Shown piece by piece: positions 56,729 through 64,000 of a stretch of DNA of 64,000 nucleotides. The stretch spans positions 17,224,501 through 17,288,500 of the forward strand of contig JARZZO010000004.1 in NCBI GenBank assembly GCA_030544215.1, written 5' to 3'. The position numbers and the translations under genes are program-made. Source of the DNA: Zantedeschia hybrid cultivar. Its lineage: Eukaryota; Streptophyta; Magnoliopsida; Alismatales; Araceae. The notes beneath the pieces are model-generated. The model saw only the letters and a list, made by a program, of their open reading frames with translations, was not told where the DNA came from and did no database searches. Positions within the stretch are counted from its first letter, which is position 1; the number at the start of each line of letters is the position of its first letter.

Positions 56729-57290
56729 GTGTTGCAAAATATGAAAAGAATGCCAGCCTCCCTTAATATATGGGAAGCGATTGCTTTGAGTAAAGAATTG
56801 AGGGAAGCTTTGATTGATGCCCTTCAAGATCCTGAAGCATATGAGGTTTATATGGCCGAAATAAGAGCTCAGGCGTACGAGGCATATGAAGCCACGATGA
56901 CTTTCACCGATGATGACATGTTGCTGTCGTCACTATGCCATAATAGGCCGTTGTATATGCAGGGCAAAATTAACAGTCGAGAGGTCGACCGGATACTAGT
57001 GGACTCAAGATCTACAGTAAATATATTGTCCCTTCAAACATTTCAAGTATTGTACCTCACACCGTATATGAAGAAGGTGTAAGGTATAACGATATTAGGA
57101 TTCAACCAAGAGGCGGAAGAAACCCTTGGGCGGGTCGATGTGGAGTTATCCTTGGACGACTGGGTGACCCAAGTGTCATTTCTTATAGTCGATTCCAATA
57201 CCTCTTTCAAGGCGTTGCTAGGTTGGCCTTGGCTACACAGAAATTGAATGGTGCCTTCAACTCTCTACTAATGTCTTAAATATACAAAAG
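56729..57290 (+). pseudogene. Aspartic protease region
   Basis: The conserved lead-in 'FTDDDMLLSSLCHNRPLYM' (~56,902-56,960) is followed by 'VDRILVDSRSTVNILS' (~56,986-57,030). The active-site triad D-S/T-G reads D-S-R here, so the essential Gly is lost. After a stop (57,080) the flap and C-terminal text continue in frame: 'VSFLIVDSNTSFKALLGWPWLH' (~57,175-57,240). This protease would process the polyprotein; it cannot in this copy. Confidence 0.75.
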
Positions 57291-57297
57291 ATGGCGA

Positions 57298-58450
57298 GCA
57301 ACACCGAATATTCGTTGACTTGGAACCATATGATTGCCACCTGGTAGATGCCCAGTTATACTTTGATAAAGCCTCAGACCTTACAACTGGCGAAAGTCGC
57401 CGTAAGGGGAAGCATATAGTTGAAGAACCTTCTGATGAAGAAGGTGGAATAACAATTAATGAGACCAAAACTGCTAAATTCCGGCAAGGAATGAAGCCAG
57501 GCCAATCCCGTCGGAAACTGGCTAAATTTGACAGACCCGCCATCAACTTGGGGGCAAATACCATCAGCAGAGAAATAGAGGCTAGCATATGCCTACTTCC
57601 TAATCTCACGAAGCTTATATCGCAGAGGGAAATCCATACAGTGGAAGAATTAAAAACTCTGATAGTCCATCACAAAGATGGGCAGCAAATCATGTTCTAT
57701 AAGGGAGATCCTGTGCCTGAGAGCCCTCCCGAAGATGATTTTGGGCATGGAAATCTCCAGCCAGAAGTCGAAGAAAAAGTCCAGGAAATAGACGATATGT
57801 CCCGATACATAAAACATATGTGCAATCATCAAAACATTCTTGAAAGGCAAAGTGTAGCCATAAATAAACTCTTTCAAGAATTATGGTACCCTGCCGAAGT
57901 TAAGGGGCAATCATCATCCTTTCACCAAGACAGAAGGGGTCTTGGTTATAGGCGGCACTGTGGGCCTTTCGTCCGATATGTAGTCCATATGGTGAATCTA
58001 CTCCCATCAGAGGTAGAAAAGCTAACTGGTGATACTAAATTTAACAGTTTAGGGGATGAAGATGAAGAAATTCCTCTGCCTGTCTAGATAACCTCAAGTG
58101 AGGTAAACTCTGTCTATCAAAGGGAGCTATGTCTAGCAAGATCTTCCCAAAACCCAAACCAAAATCATGATACCAGTATGGAAGAACAGGGGGCAGCTTA
58201 TGCAACCTCTCAAGGCTCGCGTGTAAAAGCAGATACTGGGCCTATAAATGAAAAAGAGCTTGAATGGCATGAAGTATATACGGCCAATATGGATGAAAAA
58301 GAGGATTTTGTCGATTTTCAGCCAGCTCCCCGCGAGATGGAAGATGAAGGACAGGCCACAGTCGACGAACTGGTAGAGATTGATCTCGGCAAACTAGAAG
58401 ACCCCCGTCTAATTTTCCTCAGTGCCCTCCTGAGCGATAAGGAAAGATAG
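57298..58450 (+). pseudogene. Linker between protease and reverse transcriptase
   Basis: An open frame 57,320-58,087 (beginning 'EPYDCHLVDAQLYFDKAS') and a second at 58,178-58,450, rich in Glu and Asp, bridge the two enzymes. This is variable in the family. 'IDLGKLEDPRLIFLSALLSDKER' (~58,380-58,447) is the conserved approach to the reverse transcriptase, ended by a TAG at 58,448. No catalytic function can be given. Confidence 0.55.
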
Positions 58451-59220
58451 ACGTATACCGAGTTCTTATTGGAGTTCAAAGATTGCTTCGCCTGAAACTA
58501 TAAAGAAATGCTCAGCTTGGATCCTTCCATGGTGGAACACGAATTATCAATTCTCCCCGAAGCCAAGCCGGTAAAGCAAACTCAAAGGCGAATGCACCTC
58601 GAGTTGGAAATCAAAGTGAATGCTAAAGTTGACAAGATATGGGAAGTCGATTTTATTGAAGAATGTATATATCTAATATGGATGGTGAATATTGTGCCGG
58701 TAAAGAAAAAGAATGGTCAGGTTCGAGTCTGCATTGACTTTCGTGACTTAAATAAGGCATGTCCGAAAGATGACTTTCCATTGCCGATAACTGAGACCAT
58801 GGTAGATGTTACCACGGGATATGAAGCCTTGTCTTTTATGGACGGGTCATCGGGTTATCACCAGATCAGGATGACCCGCAAGATAAAAATCATACAACCT
58901 TTCGCACCCCGAAAGAAATATTCAATTACATAAGAATGTCCTTCAGTTTGAAGAATGCTGGTGCTACCTACCAAATGGCCATGACTAAAATATTCAATGA
59001 AATGCTGCATGACTTGGTCGAATGTCATGTTGATGACCTCGTTGTGAAATATGCAAAAAAGGTGGGCCATCTTGAAGACTTGCGCAAAGTGTTCGAAGGG
59101 CTTCGGCAATATCAGTTCAGAATGAACCCCATGAATTGCGCTTTTGGTGTTTCTAGCGGGAAATTCTTCAGCTTTATAGTCAGATACCGGGGAATTGAGA
59201 TCGACCTCGACAAAATCAAG
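58451..59220 (+). pseudogene. Reverse transcriptase region
   Basis: Motifs in order: EFLLEFKDCFA, PSMVEHELSI, NIVPVKKKNGQVRVCIDFRDLN (split by no stop, 58,688-58,755), KACPKDDFPLPI, FMDGSSGYHQIRM, then, after a frameshift and stop near 58,932, MSFSLKNAGATYQMAMTKIF and ECHVDDLVVK (59,020-59,050). The usual Y of YVDD is H, while both catalytic Asp residues remain. RFFEGLRQYQFRMNP-type text follows. The enzyme copies the element RNA into DNA in cytoplasmic particles. Confidence 0.85.
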
Positions 59221-59830
59221 GCAATCATGGAGCTGCCTCCTCCCATAACTATGACTGAGTTTAGATCCTTGCAAGGCAGATTGGCCTATATTAGGAGATT
59301 TATCTTCAATTTATCTGGAAGGTGCAGACCCTTTTCAATGTTGACAAAGAAAGGGGCTCCATTTATTTGGGATGAAGAATGTCAAAATGCCTTTGACAAC
59401 ATAAAAGAATATCTACTCAAGCCGCCAATGCTTGGGGCACCCATAAAGGGTAAACCACTCATTCTCTATGTCGCAGCTTTAGATGCTTCTTTGGGAGTTT
59501 TATTGGCACAAGAAAATGAGGATGGAAAAAAACAACCGCTTTATTATCTCAGCAGAATGTTGGTGGCTCCTGAACACCGATATACTCCAACGGAGAAGGT
59601 ATGCTTGGCACTTGTATTCGTCGTAAAAAAGCTGATGCATTATTTGTTGGCTCACAAAATCAATCTCATATCGCGGTTTGATTCGCTAAAATTCCTGTTC
59701 CGTCAGCCTGTGATGTCCGAAAGGCTAGGGAAATGGGCATTACTCCTTATGGAGTTTGATATTACCTTCGTTCCTCAAAGGGCAATAAAAGGATAGGGTA
59801 TGGCCGAATTTTTGACAGCACACCCTATTC
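59221..59830 (+). pseudogene. RNase H (first, retroviral type) and connection
   Basis: 'LQGRLAYIRRFIFNLSGRCRPFS' (~59,269-59,340) is the connection domain. It is followed by 'LILYVAALDASLGVLLAQEN', 'QPLYYLSRMLVAPEHRYTPTEKVCLAL', and 'LGKWALLLMEFDITFVPQRAIKG' with a TAG at 59,794-59,796. The first catalytic Asp falls in AALDASLG. The usual second (E) is the Glu of PTEKVC. The arrangement is the normal one for Ty3 elements, and most of it is in one frame (58,936-59,796). Confidence 0.8.
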
Positions 59831-59892
59831 TTCAAACTTCCCCTTTGGGTAGTGAATTATCTGATGAAGAGGTCCTACCTACGTAGAAAATA

Positions 59893-60400
59893 TTGGATGT
59901 GCAACAGGTAGAAATAAAAACATGGCAACTATATTTTGGTGGGGCCTCGAGAACCATCATAAAGCTTAATGGCACATCAACTACAAAAGCAGGAGCTAGC
60001 TTGGTCCTAGTCACTCCAGAAGGCGGAATATTACATCATTCATGTGCTTTGATGGAATCCCTAACAAATAATGATGCAGAATATAAAGCTCTGATTGTGG
60101 GGTTAGAAGCTGTCTTAGAAATTGGTGTCAGGTGCCATCCAGGTATATGAAGATTCTCTCTTGGTCATCCGACTAATTCTCGGCATATTCGAAGTCAGGA
60201 AGGCAGAATTAATAGTTTATCATGCAGCTCTCGTCCGGCTAAGTGAAAGGTTTTATGCTTTTACAATGGAACATATCAGAAGAGGCCAGAATGCTCAAGC
60301 CGACGCATTGACTAAATTGGCCGCTGCTCTGAAATTATCTCCCACAGGGGAAGCAGAAATAATTGTGAGGGATAGGAAGCTTTTTCCTACCTCAATAAAT
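59893..60400 (+). pseudogene. Second RNase H (archaeal-like, aRH)
   Basis: 'WQLYFGGASR' (~59,923) corresponds to 'W.LYFDGASR', with the first catalytic Asp changed to Gly. Then come 'AGASLVLVTPEGGILHHSCALMESLTNNDAEYKALIVGLEAVLEIGV', holding the Glu of AEYKAL, and, after a frameshift near 60,130, 'YEDSLLVIRLILGIFEVRKAEL' with D and 'NAQADALTKLAAAL' with the last Asp. A second RNase H in this position is the hallmark of the Tat group. The loss of the first Asp suggests this domain is inactive. Confidence 0.8.
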
Positions 60401-60619
60401 GGAAGGGATGGTCTGATGATATTTGAGATCAATACGCCAGAAGGCCGTCACATAAAAGAAGAAAATGATTGGCGTGTCCCTCTCATTAAAATAAAAAATG
60501 GCTGGTTCCTTGTTAATAAGGCCGAAAGAATCCGGCTGTTACGAAGGGTAACTTCATATCAGCTGATAGATGGTGTACTATATCACCGGGTCTCAGTTTC
60601 TCATGGGACAAAAATGCGG

Positions 60620-61722
60620 TTTTACTCCGGTGTCTTTTTCTGAGAGAGGCCTGCAAAATTATGAAAGAAGTCCATGTCGGGATATGTGGAGCCCACCAGT
60701 CCGACGCAAAGATGAAAATCAACATCAAAACTAAAAGCTTCTTTTGGCCGACTATGTTTGCGGATTGCGAGAAAATGGCAAAGGGCTGCCTCTAATGTTA
60801 GGCCTACGGGCCCGTCCCTAGGCGGCCTCCCAATCAGTTGCACCCAACAGCTCCCACATGGCCCTTTGCTCATTGGGGAATGGATGTTGTAGGTCCGATT
60901 ACACCCTCATCCCGAGGATGCAAATAGATTCTTGCCGCCACGGAATATTTTACTCGTTAAGCAAAAGCCATTCCATTAAAAGAAGTGACGGGCGAGGCCA
61001 TTGGACGTTTCGTCAGATATAATATCATATATCGATTTGGGACTCCTAGCTGGATCACTTCATATAATGACACGCCATTCAAAAATCAGACGATATACAG
61101 AACGGCGGTTAAATTCCATATAGATTGGAATGCGTCTTCAATATATTATCTCCAAGTCAATGTGATGGCAGAAGTTTTCAATAAGACTCTATGCAAACTT
61201 CTGGTGAAGATCAGCGGAGGGCGAAGGCGAGATTGGGACGAAAAGATTCACGAAGCATTATGGACCTATCACATAGTCTATAAAATCTCTATGGGGTGCT
61301 CCTTATATTCTTTAGTTTATGGAGCAGAAGTTGTAATCCCAATAGAAATAGAACTTGCATCCTATAACATCGCCTTGCATTATGGAGTGTAGAAGGGCGA
61401 CAAGAGCGAGATTCAAAGGCGCTGTAAGGAATTGTCAGACCTCGAGGGTGAAAGATTGCAAGCATATCAACACTTGCAAATGTATCAAGCCCAAATGTCT
61501 CGAGCATTCGATAAATTGGTGAAAGAAAGAATCTTTAAGAAAGGAGACCTTGTAATGGTCAAACATAAAGATGTTATGGCCTTTCGGCCTAAAAACAAAT
61601 TTAAGCTAAACTGGGTTGGACCATTCATAGTAAGCAAAGTTTACAAGGACGGTGCTTACAAACTGATGGACGAGAAAGGAAATCTGACTTTTCCGCCACT
61701 GAATGGCCGCCATGTAAAATGA
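60620..61722 (+). pseudogene. Integrase region
   Basis: The zinc-binding part shows 'VHVGICGAHQSDAKM' and 'FWPTMFADCEKMAKGC', with the two His and the first Cys. The catalytic core starts 'FAHWGMDVVGPI' (first Asp, ~60,868-60,900). The second catalytic site reads 'ITSYNDTPFKNQ' (~61,053-61,088) where the family has TSDNGTPFKN, so the Asp is Tyr. The third, Glu, is present in 'NVMAEVFNKTL' (~61,158-61,190). The C-terminal part runs 'ALWTYHIVYK...LVYGAEVVIPIE' and 'FKLNWVGPFIV', ending at 61,722. Five stops in the region (60,655 to 61,392) add to the loss. Integrase would insert the DNA copy in the nucleus. Confidence 0.8.
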
Positions 61723-63048
61723 TATTACGCTCCTGCGTGTGGATCTCCTGAGCGACAACAGCAAGAACATAATCCAGCGTCATATAATCCAATATATCGA
61801 AAATAATGATGAGGAAAAACGATGATGATCCGGCAACCCACTGGGGAATGGCACACAGAAATCATTTGTGCCAAAAAGGTTTAATAGTATTCATACATGT
61901 ACACATAGGCTCGTGTAGCCACATAACTGTTCTTCGGCGGGGGGAGGACTCTCTTGGCTTGCCAAAGGCAGAGATCGAGTCTTCTCACATCCCTAGTTAG
62001 GAAGGATATCAGAGTCGCCAATGACGAATAAACTCTTGGTATCAGGTTAGTGGTTCAATATTATCCCTATTAGGCGATGATGATGATGTCCTCCCGACTC
62101 AGTAAGGAAGTGAGAAACTCACTCATCTGCTTGATACAATATAAGAGGGTATCTCCATTCTTACTACACCAAGTGTAAATGCATATGTGTGCCTTTTGAA
62201 AGATGATTATGCCATCTAAGGAGATTTACCTCCTCAAAGTCCCACTAGAGATATACAAAATGAAAATTTTCACTACCGTTCCGAGGAGACGTTGTATCTT
62301 AAAATTTTTACCGCCCCGAGGAGGCGTTGTATCTTGAAATTTTTTACTACTGTCCTGAGGAAGCGTTGTATCCTAAAATTTTACCGCCCCGAGAAAGCGT
62401 CGTATCATAAATTTTTCCATTTCCGCCTCGAATGTCTCACATTGAGCTCCTGGAAATGTCAAAAAGTAAGATACTAATATCCCTTAAATAGGAATGATGC
62501 CAAAGGAATTGAGTGACCCGCTCTATTTTCCCAATGAGTCTCCAAGTCGTGAAGGCCAAGAGACACTTGGGACCGAGCAACCTGTCGAACAATTTTGATG
62601 GCATCAATCTTATAGGACCCTCCAAGTCATGAAGGCCAAGATGATCCACAATATGAAGGGAATTCAATAATTCCGAATGCCCTCGAGAAGCCGCAAAGTC
62701 ATGAAGACGAGGTTTGCAGGAGTGTCTTTGAAATGCCCAAGTGTGTCAGAACCCACAAGCTCCGTATGAGTATATGCATGGCAAACCGCACAATTGATTG
62801 CACGGGAAATATCGGACATCACTTCTATTCTCCCAAAATTCATATATGCCTGAAGAGTGTAGGGCGAGACAGGGAGATTAGTGGGGTTGCACCAATACAT
62901 GGCATGAAAAGTGTCCTTTGGGGCATGCAAAAAAAGAAAGAAAGAAGAAGAAAGGCATATATAGCCAAAAAGAAAAATGCATAGATGAAAGGATGCATGG
63001 GACACTCGCCTCCAACTTCGTTTCGGCGTGCATCCCGTGGGGGGCATT
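61723..63048 (+). other. 3' untranslated region of the gypsy element with polypurine tract
   Basis: About 1.3 kb without supported genes. It contains four imperfect tandem units of 35-39 bases at 62,279-62,420 and a repeated 'tccaagtc(a/g)tgaaggccaaga' (62,531 and 62,621). The polypurine tract is 'gtggggggca' (~63,037-63,046), directly before the 3' LTR start. Confidence 0.7.
62279..62420 (+). repeat. Four tandem 35-39-bp units in the element's 3' UTR
   Basis: 'gaggagacgttgtatcttaa', 'gaggaggcgttgtatcttga', 'gaggaagcgttgtatcctaa' and 'gagaaagcgtcgtatcataa' mark successive units, each followed by 'aattttt' and 'accgccc/actgtcc'. Anchors lie at 62,291, 62,326, 62,365 and 62,399. Confidence 0.8.
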
Positions 63049-63661
63049 TGTTGACCTGAAAAATTGTCATGCACAGTGATATCATTCAAGCATGAATGTG
63101 CACATGATTGTGCAATAAAAAAAAAAATGCATGGCATATACGCACGGTCATATGAGCCAATGTTATGTAAAAAAAAAAAAAGATAAACATGCACCTATGA
63201 TGTGGAGGTTCATGTTGATATGGACCTTTCCTATATGTATGTGGATACATAGATATATATGCATGCATTATGAATGCAATAGGGTGGAAGATATACCTAA
63301 ACGAGAGCGCTTTGGAAGGGCTTTGATAAGAAGTCCAAAAACTGCCCCAATAAAATTTTGGGTGCTGCCCAAAACAGCCCCGAAATATGCAGTGAGTAAT
63401 TCTCATTTTTGCTGCAGCAAACTGTCTAAAACAGCAGCAAAATGGGGTCCTAAAACAATCCAAAAGCCTTCAATAAATGGGCCTAAAACTTCTTCAAAGA
63501 AGGCCCAATATTAGGCCCACAATGGCCTAATAAGAAATCCGAATGGGCCCAATAAGAAAACCCAATAAACAGGTCCAAATGGGCCTAAAAATCAGTCCAG
63601 TAGAGTTTAAAATCTTCAGACCAAAGAGGAAAGAAACTCAAAATGGCCAAGTGGTCACCTC
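63049..63661 (+). repeat. 3' LTR of the gypsy element, first ~613 bp
   Basis: It starts TGTTGACCTG and follows the 5' LTR from 52,905 to about 53,587 ('ccaagtggtc'), with scattered substitutions and a ~45-base deletion at the position of 53,255-53,312. It stops where a family-C end begins at 63,663. Confidence 0.88.
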
Positions 63662-63662
63662 C

Positions 63663-64000
63663 TATGTAGTCAGAGGCGAGAGGCGAGCGAGGCGACCAAG
63701 GGTTCGTCTCAGCCTGAAGTGCCTAGGCGATTGCTTAGACGTTTGAGGCGATGTGTTTCTACCATACAATATTGTGAAGGAGGAAAATGACAATATGAGA
63801 AACTAAATAAAATATCCAAGATAATCATATATAAGACTTTGAGAAACACTGATCATGATCAACGTGTAATCATCAATTTGTATAAAACACTCATACATTT
63901 AGTGTATGGTCTTAGGAATCATCAAAAATAAGAAAACAATATAGTAACATGTAAGAAAAAAGGGGGGAAAATGTGATAGCACGTAAGAGAAAAATATTAT
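63663..64000 (-). repeat. Family-C repeat, inverted copy inside the 3' LTR, cut by window end
   Basis: 'tatgtagtcagaggcgagag' is the reverse complement of the family's 3' end. It continues through 'gtgcctaggcgattgcttag', 'gaggcgatgtgtt' and 'gaaggaggaaaatgacaat', mirroring 44,225 back to about 43,900. Its intact terminal repeat at the LTR junction supports insertion of family C into the LTR. Confidence 0.75.

Larger units (their letters stand above)
52905..63661 (+). mobile_element. Ty3/gypsy retrotransposon, Tat-like lineage, degenerate
   Basis: It comprises a 5' LTR (52,905-55,773), a PBS-like site (55,776), a gag remnant, protease, reverse transcriptase, RNase H, a second RNase H, integrase, a 1.3-kb 3' untranslated region, a polypurine tract and a partial 3' LTR (63,049-63,661). 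The order PR-RT-RH-aRH-INT and the second RNase H fit the Tat/Ogre/Retand group of plant non-chromoviral gypsy elements. Each coding part has stops or frameshifts. Between visible parts of the two LTRs I estimate roughly one difference in 15-20 bases plus a ~45-base deletion, so the insertion is not recent. The right side is cut by a family-C repeat and the window end. Confidence 0.85.

Noticed and set aside
62279..62420. CRISPR-like array
   Set aside because: The four units are imperfect tandem repeats of 35-39 bases without unique spacers, inside a plant retrotransposon 3' UTR.

Overview
The window looks like nuclear DNA from a large, repeat-rich angiosperm genome. It carries plant LTR retrotransposons, plant L1 and RTE LINEs, a plant hAT transposase, and short remains of plant genes (a BAP31-like ER protein, gibberellin 2-oxidase, a receptor-like cytoplasmic kinase). 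I see no intact host gene. Almost all recognisable coding sequence belongs to transposable elements in various states of decay, so this is an accessory, gene-poor landscape. I cannot name the species from sequence alone.

Layout. 1-560: the tail of a family-A LTR inserted into a MITE-like repeat (family C). 1,425-1,551: a 127-bp hAT-type MITE. 4,689-9,310: a degenerate hAT element (BED, DUF659, hATC) with a 153-bp tandem array upstream of its coding part. 9,739-10,000: a SINE-like scrap and an RTE LINE tail. 10,905-17,304: a LINE fragment, then a three-level nest (solo LTR B inside a minus-strand L1 LINE inside a family-C repeat). 18,276-22,114: a young L1 LINE whose whole ORF2 frame is kept except for three TGG-to-TAG stops. 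22,275-22,820: a short LINE copy with a 16-bp target duplication. 22,985-23,475: an RTE LINE tail. 24,831-25,116 (minus): a clean first coding exon of a BAP31-like gene. 29,470-32,115: two tandem gibberellin 2-oxidase pseudogene fragments, the first split by a copia-like solo LTR. 32,835-33,068: a tRNA-derived SINE. 35,690-37,615: a decayed LINE. 42,018-42,210: one exon of a kinase. 42,300-48,075: MITEs built from short palindromic motifs, the complete family-C copy and a minus-strand TRIM. 49,064-52,571: a repeat B copy split by a 2.85-kb solo LTR A. 52,905-63,661: a gypsy element with the same LTR family A, RT-RH, a second RNase H, integrase, and a 3' LTR cut by another family-C insertion.

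The nestings give a relative history. Family A inserted into family C (position 160) and family C inserted into family A (63,663), so the two were active in overlapping periods. The most unusual structural signal is a short stem-loop just before the A-tail of four separate L1 LINE copies, kept by paired base changes. It is a candidate recognition structure for the LINE reverse transcriptase. No CRISPR array, operon or prokaryotic feature is present, and nothing here is clearly a wholly new multi-gene system.
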